Shown: positions 29,996 to 39,932, numbered from the stretch's first letter. The stretch: 64,000 nt of DNA from Craspedostauros australis (GCA_026770025.1 JAMXDE010000029.1:723917-787916), one strand, 5' to 3'. Program-made: numbers and translations. The notes: generated from the letters alone by a model not told the origin.

Positions 29996-30790
29996 TGTTG
30001 GCAAGTTCCGCGCACGGTAACCTACGATCGTGGAAGATGGTGTTGGTTGATAGTCGTTCGTTTGCTATTTCATTACTCGGCTACTCCGATGCTCTCGGTG
30101 TACGCCCGTTCTCTTGCCCGATGCTCTCGGCGCTTCAATCTGTTTCGTAGATTCAGTCTCCGACTATGAGTCGGTACGCGAGATGCTCTCTCGCTCCTCT
30201 TCTGTATTCTCTCTCTCTCAACATCGCGTGCTCGTCGCACACGATACTCCGTGTTCGATACGTACTCCATATTCGACACTCCGTTCATTCAGTACTGGCT
30301 CCTACTCCATGAGTACTCGCCATTTGAAGTTCACCTTCTGTATCCAAGATGTTGATGCCTTTCGGTCATTGGATCTTCTCCTTCTGCTCTGACTTGGAGA
30401 CAGATGTCGACGTGGTTGACATGATGACATCCTGTCGACGTCAGTAGGTGTCCTTCTGCTCTCCAGATGTCATGTTCCATTGGTGATGCAGGAGTCTGTC
30501 AGATGATATCGTCATCTGAGGTTTAGTTGGGAAGTACCTCGAGATTCTCTTGGTACCATTGATGGATGGACGGACGATCTTCCAATTCTCTCAGAAATCG
30601 TCATTTGCAAATTTCCTCCAGAAATCTTGCCCCTTTTCGTGTGTTCCGTTTCCCCTGTAATTCTGACGAATGACAGCATACTATCGACACGAATGTAGTT
30701 ATACCGTCCAAGTGCGTATGAGAGAATAGCGGGTGAACGATGCACATATACTCGTACATCTCGACATATACTCACATGTACATCTCGACA
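29996..30790 (-). repeat. CoE-family LTR copy A (full length)
   Basis: Reads in minus orientation from TGTCGAGATG (30790) to TTGCCAACA (29996), 795 bp. It is colinear with the CoE LTRs (49940-50732, 56487-57278) with few differences. The flanking pentamers (GTGTA left, TCAAC right) do not match, so it is not a simple insertion. It abuts CoA gag on one side and a C18 run on the other. Confidence 0.88.
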
Positions 30791-31563
30791 TCAACCCCCC
30801 CCCCCCCCCCCCATACTGTACCGTGTGACTCAGCCCCGTCTTGTATGTAGTAGTGGTCATGAGGAAGGACACCACACCAGAGAGATCACAGGCACGCACG
30901 CGATACTGGAGAACTTGGGATGGGATGACTTTGCCGTTGCTCAAGATGTCGTAGTAACCCCGCAAGGTACAGGCCTGGCTGTGCGTGATGATGTCACGTT
31001 TGGGAAGCATGCGCGCCTTCTGTTCCTCCGATAATCCATGTGCGTGCTTGTCCAAGATAGCAGTACACAGTACATGAGGCGCAGACATGGCCAAAGTGGC
31101 TCTCGCTGTGTGGGATGACGTAGATTCTCCGAGCAAGCATAGGGTGTAGAGGTTAGATGCCAACATTGCCAGAGGAAGCTCAACCTGACCGCGCACGTAT
31201 GCAACCACCTGTCCCATCTGACGAGTTGGCACCTCTTCTTCTGGAAGCAGGACAGTCCAAAGCGCACACGATACGACACTCCACATCTGTTTGATGTTAC
31301 TCCAGATGGTTCGATTGTGTCTGCCTGTGAGGACGAACCCTTTTTTCGGCATTGACCGCAACAGTTTTGGATCTAGGTTAGATCCAAGCTCCGCCATCAC
31401 ACGAACGATAGCATCGCGCTTCCAGCTCTCCTCCTCCGGATCATGCCCAAACTTCCCGCCCCTCCCGCCCCTGCCGGCGCGTGTCTGTTCCTCCTTTTCG
31501 TCAACATACGTGCTGTCGCTCTCATTTGAGGGATCTGCGTACCCCCCAGCAGCTACCGTGTTG
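30791..31563 (-). other. 773-bp segment with unknown ORF between LTR copies in opposite orientations
   Basis: Unique sequence flanked by two CoE-family LTR starts that point away from it. An open frame on the minus strand covers nearly all of it (about 245 codons, roughly 31560 to 30815). It runs from a Gly/Glu-rich start (EEQTRAGRGGRGGKFG) through MAELGSNLDPKLLRSMP (31397) and LTGRHNRTIWSNIKQMW to SGVVSFLMTTTTYKT. I recognise no domain; a gag fragment of another retroelement or a captured host exon are both possible. It ends at the C18 run at 30795-30812. Confidence 0.5.
30795..30812. repeat. C18 homopolymer
   Basis: Eighteen consecutive C residues next to the start of LTR copy A, equal to a G18 run on the minus strand just upstream of the LTR. 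It may be an expanded polypurine tract or an unreliable assembly position. Confidence 0.85.
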
Positions 31564-31861
31564 TGTCGAGATGTATATGTGAGTATATGTCGAGATGTAC
31601 GAGTATATGTGCATCGTTCACCCGCTATTCTCTCATACGCACTTGGACGGTATAACTACACTCGTGTCGATAGTATGCTGCCATTCGTCAGAATTACAGG
31701 GGAAATGGAACACACAAAAAGGGGCAAGATTTCTGGAGGAAATTTGCAAATGACGATTTCTGAGAGAATTGGAAGATCGTCCGTCCATCCATCAATGGTA
31801 CCAAGAGAATCTCGAGGTACTTCCCAACTAAACCTCAGATGACGATATCATCTGACAGACT
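31564..31861 (+). repeat. CoE-family LTR copy B (first 298 bp)
   Basis: Plus orientation, from TGTCGAGATG to the CATCTGACAGACT point, matching the first 298 bp of the CoE LTR. The rest is missing because the outer end of the CoC 3' LTR starts exactly there, which shows that CoC inserted into this LTR. Confidence 0.85.
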
Positions 31862-32157
31862 TGTTGGAAGGCTCCGCGCACGGAGAATCGGTAGTGGTCA
31901 ACACTCTTTGACGAAAGTGTTTCTGTTACTGTTACTGTTGTTGCTTTTGATTGTTGGTGAGCGAGCGTGGGGTATGAGATGATCAAGATGCTCTCTTGAT
32001 CCATCTCTTCCTTGCTCTCATTGCTTGGTGCAATCCTCTTGCACCTCCATGCACGTTGCTCTCATGTTGCTCGTTGATGTTGACTTGATCGTCAACCTCG
32101 TCGTTTCTCTCTCGTTGTCTCGTCGTTGTTCCATTCTCGGGTTTTGTTGAATCTGAT
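31862..32157 (-). repeat. CoC 3' LTR, distal part
   Basis: Outer half of the CoC 3' LTR, ending ...CTTCCAACA at 31862 in minus orientation. Its proximal half is at 40452-40717; CoB plus a duplicated GATTG separates them. Joined length is about 567 bp. Confidence 0.75.
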
Positions 32158-32162
32158 GATTG

Positions 32163-32464
32163 TATTAGAACTAACTCAGAATCCACAGTAGATGATGTTG
32201 GTTTGTTGTAACTACGATGTTGGTCTTATTTGAAGTTGACTTATGTCTTCTGTTGTTGCTGTTTCTGTTGTTGCTGTTCTTGCTGCTGTTGCTGCTGCTG
32301 TTGCTGCTGCTGCTGTTGCTGCTGCTGTTGTTGCTGTCAGCACACAACCGGTTGTTTTGTTGCTTGGTTCCTTGTTGAGCCTATCTTTTCGTTTGACTCG
32401 TTTGACTCTAATGCTGTTGTCATCCCGTCGTGACGTCACACCTTCGTCTGGTTTCGCTCCAATA
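32163..32464 (-). repeat. CoB 3' LTR
   Basis: 302 bp; in element orientation starts TATTGGAGC and ends TTCTAATA, so termini are TA...TA rather than TG...CA. Contains a CTG/TTG-rich stretch. The pol frame runs 253 bp into it and stops at 32212. Differs from the 5' LTR by small repeat-unit changes and a few substitutions. Confidence 0.93.
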
Positions 32465-35400
32465 CGCCCCTTCATGACGGGATGTGGATCATCGGATATG
32501 TCCTGGTGGTGTATGGCGACATAAGCACTTCGTTGAATCTTGTTCTCTGCAGGGATGGATGTCTGAGTTTTGGTGGTTTCTGCTTGCGTCGGTGCTTCTG
32601 GCTGGTTGTCTGCGGGTTGCTGTTTGCCGGACTTGGCAGCATTCAGGTGAGGAGGGTCACGGAACAACGAGAGCTTGGTCAGCCGGTAGAAGGTCGCTTT
32701 TGATACTGGCTTGGTGAGGATATCTGCTTCGTTGTCATGGGATGAGATGTGAATGAATCGAAGGATTTTGGCTGCGATGGCTTCTCTGATGCGATGATAG
32801 GCGATGCCGCAGTGCTTCTTCTTGAGTACGCTCGATGGGATAGAGGTGTTGAGCACGACTGACTTGTTGTCGCCCAGGAGCACAGCTGGACCGTCCAAGG
32901 GAACACCCATTGATCGAAGCGCATTCCGTAGCTCGATGATCATGTCGACGGCGATGCGGGCAGCGACGAGCTCAGATCCGTATGTGGAGGATTCCACGGT
33001 TCGTTGCCGCTTGGAGTATGTGCGAACAACCATGCCGTTGACTTGTGCGATGATCCCAGTGACGGATCGGCGGGTGACAATGTCGTGGGCATGATCCGCA
33101 TCAACGTATACCGTGAGTGTTGCCTTGGCTCCCTTGGGTGTGATGGTCTTGTATGGAAGCGTCTCTTGTGCGTCAGGATAGTATTCGTTCCCTTGACTGG
33201 CATAGCCACAGGGAAGGTGGTGATGAGATGGTGTGTGTGGATCGCACAACAAGCGCCCCTGTTTGCGGTGTTTCAGGTAGCCGAAGACTCGTTTCATCGC
33301 TCGTAGATGCCCTTCGCGAGGTGCCATGCTGAACCTGGAGAGTGCCATGACCGCGAACTGTACGTCGTACCGCCCAAGAGTGATGGTCCAGTTGGCGCTG
33401 CCAATGAGAGAGCGATATTTGCTCGCGTTCGAAGGACTGAGTAAGGGAGATTCATCCGTTTCGGCATGATACGACTCGGCCATGGGGACTTGTGTGTTGG
33501 GAAATGTGCAGTCCAGCATCTTCTCGAGCTTGGCGGTTGCGTTGTTGATGTAGGTGTTGGCAGAGAGGGCGGTGAAGATGTCATGTTGTTGCCATTCTGT
33601 GTCGAGGGATTCCACGTTTCCACCCAGGTAATATTCAGGTGCTCCAACGCCTTTGAGGTTGTAATGTTGCTTGAGCTCGTTGATGATGACCATGGGCTTC
33701 CGGCTGAAGACGAGTACATCGTCAACGTACGTCGCAATGAGCTCATAGTGATCATCGCGCTCCTTGATCCATAGGTCAGAATCATACAGTGACGGCGTGA
33801 ATCCCATCTTGCGGAATCGATGTGCAAGGTGCTCATGGAAGCGAGCGCTGGACGTGCGAAGTCCATACAGTCCCTTGTGGATGATCAACCTTTGTCCTTC
33901 CAGTTCCTTGAACTCGGGTCCTGCAACGATGTATCGCTTCTCTTTGGTCTTTGCATACAGAAAGGCATTCCCCACATCAGCTGCACACACCTGGAGCTTG
34001 TTCATGGCTGCAATCGCAAAAGCGATGCGGATGGTTTCAATGGCCACCACACCAGAGTAGACACCCTCTCCGGAAGGCTCACACATGTTGCCATTGGCAA
34101 CGAGACGTGCTTTGCGTCGCAAGTCGAACTTCACATCGAAGATGATGTGGTATGGGATTCGTTGATACTCATCCATGTTGTCCTCAGCGGTGGGAAGTCG
34201 AAATGTGTTGTGGTCATTGATCTGTTTCAGCTCCTTTTGAATTGCATCAGCCCATGTGGTATCATCACTGATTCGGTCGATGAATAGGGCATGCTTCACG
34301 GATTGGGGTACAAGCACTCCGAACTTGTATCGATGTTTGAATCGGTCTGCCTTCTTTGCGGCATTCACCATCATGGTATGCATGTTGTTGATGTTGTGGA
34401 GCATCGGATGGACCCATTGGAATTGCGGCTGTTGTAGGAGGTTGGATGTACGTGCATATTGCACAAGGGCATATGGATCGTCAAGGCGGACGTCTTCCAT
34501 TCTATGCCATGTCTGTGTTGCATCCGACCAGAGTACATGGACATGTATGTCACAGGGAGACACAGCAGAGGGTCTGGTTTCGTGTGCCAGGATTCGCACG
34601 ATGCGGTGGTCGGGTGTAGGGTTGTCAAAGGGAGCATCCGTGCTGTCGGAAATCACGTCATGCCATTGGACGTAGTGGAGGTGCCTCTCATCATGGGGAC
34701 TCAGATGTGTGGCGATGGCCCTGGGTGATTGATCTGTGTGCTGTCGTGTAGTCTGAATGATGTGAGTGGGGGTCAATGGGTTGGCATGGGTGGACAGGAA
34801 ACATGCCCAGGGATGCTCACGATCACGGATGATGGTGGCTGTGTTCGCAGTTGCTGTCTGAATGGAAGCAATCATGTTCTTGCGTCGTTCTGATGCCTTC
34901 CATGGAGTACTATCTTTGATTCTTCGCGATCGACGGATGCCTCGTGGTGTTTCGGATGATGGTTTGGTCTTGGGGGTGCGTTTCTTCTTCCATACCGATG
35001 GCTTTGGATTGGTCTTCGTTGTGGTGGCTGAAGGTAGTTCGGTAGTTGATGGTTGTGGAGGAGGTGGTGTATTCTTGGCAATGGTGACGTGTTTGGGAAT
35101 GCCAGGAGGCGTAGGTGGCTTTCGGGTAGACATGGTGTTTCCGGTTTGGGCGTTGATGTCCTCCACTGGCATCTTGTTCGTTGGCATGGCGGTTGGTTTG
35201 TGTTTGTGCCTTGTCTTCTTCTTCACCTCACGTCGGAACGTGCATAGTTTCGTGTTGATGGGGATTCGTTCATCGTCAAATGTCAGTGGTACATCAGGCT
35301 TTGGCTGTGGAACATGAGGGTTCAGGTGATGCCCGAATTGGAGCCTGCGGTTGGCTGTATCTTTGTGGAATGGGCGCACAACGCTGTGGATGATGATTCG

Positions 35401-36579
35401 TTGTGTATCATCAGTCAGGATGAAGTAAGTCAATGCGTCTCCACATGAGTGTGCCACTCCCATCCAATATCCAACTCGTTCCTTTGGGTCAGGGAATGAT
35501 GCATGTGGATCCATGTAGTAGATCTGCTCGTAGAATGTGAAGTGCAGGAAAGGCAAGATGTCAACTGTTTCGCCATGTCTGACCGTCATTGGGATTGCAT
35601 ATCGGTTGGATTCATCAGCAATCACATTGTGAATGTCTGCCAGGTACTTGAATGCGAGGAACCATGCGCGAGGTGGAGCTCCAGTTCGATCGAGGAGGAT
35701 GAGTATGTGGTACTTCAGCCACTTCACAGCACGAAGTTCTGCTGGGTTCTGGTTCTGCTGCTCTGGTTCGCTGTTTTCCATGGCGATGTGTAGGTCTCTG
35801 AGCGTGCGCTGAACATCGATGCTTGTCTGTTCGTTTGCTCCATCTGACCTGAAGGCCCATGGTGCGCCTTGATCGTGTAGGAAGTCCAGGATTGCGTCCT
35901 GTGCATTCTCTTTCCTTCGCATGCCATACACGTTGATCATGTGCGAGGTGGTTCCAAAGAATACCTGGATCATGGTGTAACCTTCGGCGAAGGCAGGGAT
36001 GTTGGCAAACATCGTGTCTGTTGCGACCACCTCTCGGAGGCGAGCGATGCGAAGGTTGGCGAACCGTGTACGCATGTGGCGTACCATTGGGAATCTGACG
36101 ACTGCCTTTGCCAGCTGGGTGGTTCGCTTCAATGTCTCTCGGATGATTCTGGCAGGAACCCAAGCGAGGCATGGCCGTACCTTCTCCAGGTCCTGGAGTC
36201 TGTGCTTGGCTTGCATGCGGAATCCGACATTCTCCATTTCTGTGGCTGTCGCAGCTGGATGCTGGTTGATGGCAGGCTCGAAGGCCTTGTTCAGGGCTTC
36301 GGTCAAATCGTCATATGCTGAGACGTCCGTCATCATTTGGTTTTGTTTCGGAGTGGTGTTGTCGATGCGCACTGTGGCTTCATCCCGTTCTGCGCGATCG
36401 TAGGTGTGCTGCTGTTCACCTCCCATTGATGGTTGGTCTCGTGCAGTATGGGCCCGCATGGCTTGCAGCATCATCGGTAATTCATTGTTTCCGTCAATGA
36501 AGTCGCAGAACGCATGGTATGTTGTCAGCACTCCATCAACCGTTTGGTTGCTCTGGTCACTGCGAGCGCGAGGCTGCAT
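32212..36579 (-). CDS. CoB pol ORF: integrase, reverse transcriptase, RNase H
   Basis: 1455 aa. Integrase core acidic residues appear in VVATDTMFAN, FRSDGANEQ and NQNPAELRAV; a C-terminal segment YYMDPHASFPDPKERVGYWMGVAHSCGDAL follows. Then a long basic Thr/Pro-rich linker, RT with VCAADVGNAFLYAK and ATYVDDVLVFS, and RNase H with VYVDADHAHD, STYGSELVAAR, VLLGDNKSVV and NEADILTK. All catalytic boxes look intact. The last 84 or so residues lie in the 3' LTR and include an Ala/Thr-rich tail. Open upstream of the ATG at 36579 to overlap gag-protease, so expression probably uses a -1 shift. Confidence 0.9.
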   Translation of the reverse strand: MQPRARSDQSNQTVDGVLTTYHAFCDFIDGNNELPMMLQAMRAHTARDQPSMGGEQQHTYDRAERDEATVRIDNTTPKQNQMMTDVSAYDDLTEALNKAFEPAINQHPAATATEMENVGFRMQAKHRLQDLEKVRPCLAWVPARIIRETLKRTTQLAKAVVRFPMVRHMRTRFANLRIARLREVVATDTMFANIPAFAEGYTMIQVFFGTTSHMINVYGMRRKENAQDAILDFLHDQGAPWAFRSDGANEQTSIDVQRTLRDLHIAMENSEPEQQNQNPAELRAVKWLKYHILILLDRTGAPPRAWFLAFKYLADIHNVIADESNRYAIPMTVRHGETVDILPFLHFTFYEQIYYMDPHASFPDPKERVGYWMGVAHSCGDALTYFILTDDTQRIIIHSVVRPFHKDTANRRLQFGHHLNPHVPQPKPDVPLTFDDERIPINTKLCTFRREVKKKTRHKHKPTAMPTNKMPVEDINAQTGNTMSTRKPPTPPGIPKHVTIAKNTPPPPQPSTTELPSATTTKTNPKPSVWKKKRTPKTKPSSETPRGIRRSRRIKDSTPWKASERRKNMIASIQTATANTATIIRDREHPWACFLSTHANPLTPTHIIQTTRQHTDQSPRAIATHLSPHDERHLHYVQWHDVISDSTDAPFDNPTPDHRIVRILAHETRPSAVSPCDIHVHVLWSDATQTWHRMEDVRLDDPYALVQYARTSNLLQQPQFQWVHPMLHNINNMHTMMVNAAKKADRFKHRYKFGVLVPQSVKHALFIDRISDDTTWADAIQKELKQINDHNTFRLPTAEDNMDEYQRIPYHIIFDVKFDLRRKARLVANGNMCEPSGEGVYSGVVAIETIRIAFAIAAMNKLQVCAADVGNAFLYAKTKEKRYIVAGPEFKELEGQRLIIHKGLYGLRTSSARFHEHLAHRFRKMGFTPSLYDSDLWIKERDDHYELIATYVDDVLVFSRKPMVIINELKQHYNLKGVGAPEYYLGGNVESLDTEWQQHDIFTALSANTYINNATAKLEKMLDCTFPNTQVPMAESYHAETDESPLLSPSNASKYRSLIGSANWTITLGRYDVQFAVMALSRFSMAPREGHLRAMKRVFGYLKHRKQGRLLCDPHTPSHHHLPCGYASQGNEYYPDAQETLPYKTITPKGAKATLTVYVDADHAHDIVTRRSVTGIIAQVNGMVVRTYSKRQRTVESSTYGSELVAARIAVDMIIELRNALRSMGVPLDGPAVLLGDNKSVVLNTSIPSSVLKKKHCGIAYHRIREAIAAKILRFIHISSHDNEADILTKPVSKATFYRLTKLSLFRDPPHLNAAKSGKQQPADNQPEAPTQAETTKTQTSIPAENKIQRSAYVAIHHQDISDDPHPVMKGRIGAKPDEGVTSRRDDNSIRVKRVKRKDRLNKEPSNKTTGCVLTATTAAATAAAATAAATAARTATTETATTEDISQLQIRPTS
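32465..32475 (-). other. CoB polypurine tract
   Basis: ATGAAGGGGCG directly before the 3' LTR; also translated as MKGR within the pol frame. Confidence 0.7.
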
Positions 36580-39500
36580 GCCAGATAAGAGTGTGGTAAT
36601 GCCATCATGTTGGAATCCATCGAGGTGGAAACCCCCCGAAGTTGGCGAGACACGAATGAACGGAAGACGTGCGAGTCGAATTCCACAACCGGCGCTGTTG
36701 CGGCAAAGCGAGCGGTGTATGCCAGGTATGCATCGATGAGGTCGCCATACGTGGCAACAAGTGGGTAGCCTGGTTGGGTGTGCAACACCACAGCATCGAT
36801 GCTGTCATGCTGGGTTGGCCGGGAGTCGCTATCGCCACTGCACGGAACGAGAGGATGGACTGCCTCGGTGGACAGGGCGTCATGCTCATGTGGGCGATGG
36901 AAGGCCTTGGCTGTGTTGACACCGAAGTGTGGGAGCGGATCCTTGTCGTTGTAGTGATCGTGGGGCTTCCATGGAACATCCGTGGTGATGTCGATGGTCT
37001 CGATGTCGGTACCAGCAATATCGTCGGTGGTGGGCGGGTACAGATCGAAGGTCATCAATGCGGATCGGTTGATGAGAGAGATGACCGACTTTGGTCGTGG
37101 CTGGAAGGATTGTGTGCCTTTGGTGTCACCTTCATATGAGGTACGATGGCGATGGGATACCGAGTCGACGATGCAGCCGTGCTCTCGGACTTGGTATTCG
37201 GACAGCAGCGTGAGCCTGCTGTTGACGTTGAAAGCGGCCTCGTTCACACGAAGGAGAACCATTGTGCCATCGTCAAGTCGGGCCTTGGACACAGCAGAGA
37301 CGATCGGAAGCCCTGTCTTGCGCATAGTGGATGGAACAGCGCCGATGATGTTGACGGTACGTTGTGGATGCAGCTCGGTCACAACCCAGATGTCTCCCAT
37401 TCCGCCAAGAATGCAGCATTGGGCACCGTTGTCAACAATTGCATATGGCTCCTGCAGCATGGATGTGGCATGAACATGGTAGCTCATGAGTTGAGATCCG
37501 ATCGTCATGGCGCTGTCGGAGGTCAGACGTGGGCGCAATTCTTCGTGCGTGTATGTGACCTGTACCATGCATCCATGGTAGGACTTGCTGTAGTATTGAG
37601 CAAGCATGGCTTGTTGGTCGTCCAAAGTCGCATCAGAGTCATACTCTTCAACATCGTCCGATGATGATGACTCATGTTCGTTGTCTTGGTCAATGTGGGT
37701 TGCTTGCAGTTGCTGGGACAGTCGGACCATAGCGTTGTGGGCCTGGCGTTGATCCGTCTTGGCAGGCGATGGCTTGTCACCGTACTGACGAGGTAGGGTG
37801 TCACGTGCGGACTTGGTTGGTTTTGTTTCTTTGGGCTTCGGGTTGGTCGACCGATGACTCCTGGGCTTACGGCCATGGTTGTTTCTGGCTTCACGCTGCA
37901 GTCGGTTGCGCTGTTGCCGGAGCTTGAGGAAGGCACGTTTGGCACGTGGATCCATGGAGTTGTAGACGGATTCGGAGAGGAAGCTGGGGTCCTCGCGGAA
38001 AGAACGAGCGATGTAGAGCGCAAGTTCCGCTTCCGGATCGTCCATGTCGTCCTCGTCATCGTCGGTATGGGCGTCCAGGAGGTCGTCGTACTGGATCTGG
38101 GCGGCATTTCCGAAACGTCGTAGAGGTGGCATTGCTCGGCGCTTGGATGTCTTGGTGGCTTGTGTCTCCATTAGGCGCGCTTGGGAGATGATGAAGTCAT
38201 AGAGTTGAGGGAACGACATGGTGTGTGCGTTGGCCTTGGCGGCGATGGCGATGACCTGCACTTGGCGGTCGTCCGTGTTCTGGAGCATCTGTATGAGGTG
38301 TTGGCGCTGTCGGCGTTCATCCCACTTGTCCACTTGTCGTGAGCAGTTGGAGTTGGAGTTTGCTATGTTCTGACGCATGTTGGCGATGTACTCAGCAAGT
38401 GGGGTCGAATGGTGGTATGGTTGTGATGCAAGGGCAATGTATGTGTTGGCTCTGGCATCTTGGCTTTTCTCGCTATTGCACAGCTGAAGGAGTTTCTTGT
38501 AGGCGTTGATGCCGTTGCGATTAGGCTCGTTGTGGGTCACTTCTGCGGCGTCTGTGTCATGCACAGCTTCCATGATCCATCCATAGAGACATGACACGTC
38601 GTTGACCACTTGCTTGGGGTGGAAGTCGAGACGCTCGTTGGTGATTGGATCGATATAGTACTTGTATGCATCGTTGTGGTACTGTTCATAGAGTTGCTGA
38701 AAGGCAGGGTCAAGGAGGTAGGACATTTGTTGCAGTCCGATCCAATTCTGGAACAGAGTATGGAATGATGCGAACCGAGATGCATCGGTGTACTTGTACT
38801 TGCTGGGCATATTGATGGTCCTCTTGATCATTTTGGGATGATGCAACGCCCCTGAAGTCACATGGTTGGGCAAGGCTGGTGACGTCGAGATGGGAGTCCT
38901 GGACGGACTGGGTACGGACTGAACCGGACTCACACTTGGGATGTTGGGAGCACGAGAGTTCCAGTCGTTGTGGTCGTTGCGGTGAAAAGCGGATGGTGTA
39001 GTGGACGGATGAGTGTGATGGTCACGGTTGTGTCGGCGGTGACCGCCTGTGGGGTCTCTATTGGTCGCAGAAGCGGATGAGGGTGATGAGGAATGGATGA
39101 AGGATGTGCCTTCATTGTTTCTGGGGTTCCGGTTGTGTGCTCTATCGGTTTGGTTGGTGAGCGACGGTACCGGCTGTTGGGTGTCTTGGAATGTGAAGCG
39201 ACTTGGAATGCTATCCATGGGAGCCATGGACTGGACTTCGTTGTCGAATCCCAGCAGGTCTGCACGTGCGGTGGACTCGTTGATTGTCCCAAGCTGTTGG
39301 TTGTTCAGTGTGAACGTGTCAGTCGCTGTGGCTGGGTTGTTTGTACGCGACGTGACGTTCGTGGTTGTTGGGGTTCTTGGGGATGCAGGTGGAGCGAGGA
39401 TGCGTTGGACAGCTGCTGCTGGTTGGGGCAGTTCGTAGTTTTTGTCGTTTTGCATCGCTCGACGGTATTTCTCCAGGTTCTGCTTCCATGTGGAGATGGC

Positions 39501-39932
39501 CTTCTGGGTGGCAGCGTCGTTGAGAGGGTTCGAGGTCAACCTGCGTGTATACATGTTGATTTTGCGGAGGTCAGGCAAATCTTCGCTGGTTGCGTCAATC
39601 GCGTTGTTCTCCATCAGGGCCTTCTCATCGATGTAGCTGCGGATATGTCTCATGCGAACGAAGTCAGGCATGAGCATGTCAGGATCCACTGGTGTGATGA
39701 GTCTACCAAGGGAGGTGTGGATGTCTTCTCCACCAAAGAAGTGGATGTCGGCAAGGAGCTGCACCTTCGTCATACCATCGATCAGCATGAAGCGATCGAG
39801 GAGTGGGAACAGGCAGCAGAATGCGTTTGAGAACTGGAGTTCCTCAAGGAGGTACTTCACTGTCTCGAGGGAGACGTCAGGAGGGTTGTCCTGCGCCTTC
39901 AGGAAGCTCCTCATGATCGTTTGCGCGTCCAT
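36525..39932 (-). CDS. CoB gag-protease ORF
   Basis: 1135 aa from ATG 39932 (MDAQTIMRSFLK); a GTG 13 codons upstream is not needed. The N-terminal third is gag-like and helical with Pro/Ser/Thr-rich segments. The region around YTDASRFASFHTLFQNW and QLYEQYHNDAYKYY to LPRQYGDKPS is the probable capsid/nucleocapsid part. No CCHC zinc knuckle is visible; a basic stretch (RNNHGRKPRSHRSTNPKPKE) may bind RNA instead. An acidic Ser-rich spacer is followed by the protease motif AIVDNGAQCCILGG with the catalytic Asp at about residue 834; the usual DSGA/DTGA is DNGA here. The ORF overlaps pol in the -1 frame. Confidence 0.85.
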   Translation of the reverse strand: MDAQTIMRSFLKAQDNPPDVSLETVKYLLEELQFSNAFCCLFPLLDRFMLIDGMTKVQLLADIHFFGGEDIHTSLGRLITPVDPDMLMPDFVRMRHIRSYIDEKALMENNAIDATSEDLPDLRKINMYTRRLTSNPLNDAATQKAISTWKQNLEKYRRAMQNDKNYELPQPAAAVQRILAPPASPRTPTTTNVTSRTNNPATATDTFTLNNQQLGTINESTARADLLGFDNEVQSMAPMDSIPSRFTFQDTQQPVPSLTNQTDRAHNRNPRNNEGTSFIHSSSPSSASATNRDPTGGHRRHNRDHHTHPSTTPSAFHRNDHNDWNSRAPNIPSVSPVQSVPSPSRTPISTSPALPNHVTSGALHHPKMIKRTINMPSKYKYTDASRFASFHTLFQNWIGLQQMSYLLDPAFQQLYEQYHNDAYKYYIDPITNERLDFHPKQVVNDVSCLYGWIMEAVHDTDAAEVTHNEPNRNGINAYKKLLQLCNSEKSQDARANTYIALASQPYHHSTPLAEYIANMRQNIANSNSNCSRQVDKWDERRQRQHLIQMLQNTDDRQVQVIAIAAKANAHTMSFPQLYDFIISQARLMETQATKTSKRRAMPPLRRFGNAAQIQYDDLLDAHTDDDEDDMDDPEAELALYIARSFREDPSFLSESVYNSMDPRAKRAFLKLRQQRNRLQREARNNHGRKPRSHRSTNPKPKETKPTKSARDTLPRQYGDKPSPAKTDQRQAHNAMVRLSQQLQATHIDQDNEHESSSSDDVEEYDSDATLDDQQAMLAQYYSKSYHGCMVQVTYTHEELRPRLTSDSAMTIGSQLMSYHVHATSMLQEPYAIVDNGAQCCILGGMGDIWVVTELHPQRTVNIIGAVPSTMRKTGLPIVSAVSKARLDDGTMVLLRVNEAAFNVNSRLTLLSEYQVREHGCIVDSVSHRHRTSYEGDTKGTQSFQPRPKSVISLINRSALMTFDLYPPTTDDIAGTDIETIDITTDVPWKPHDHYNDKDPLPHFGVNTAKAFHRPHEHDALSTEAVHPLVPCSGDSDSRPTQHDSIDAVVLHTQPGYPLVATYGDLIDAYLAYTARFAATAPVVEFDSHVFRSFVSRQLRGVSTSMDSNMMALPHSYLACSLALAVTRATKRLMEC

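Noticed and set aside
32230..32433. Cys-rich open frame across the CTG/TTG repeat in the CoB LTR
   Set aside because: The poly-Cys run comes from reading the trinucleotide repeat in another frame; the opposite strand is the pol frame.
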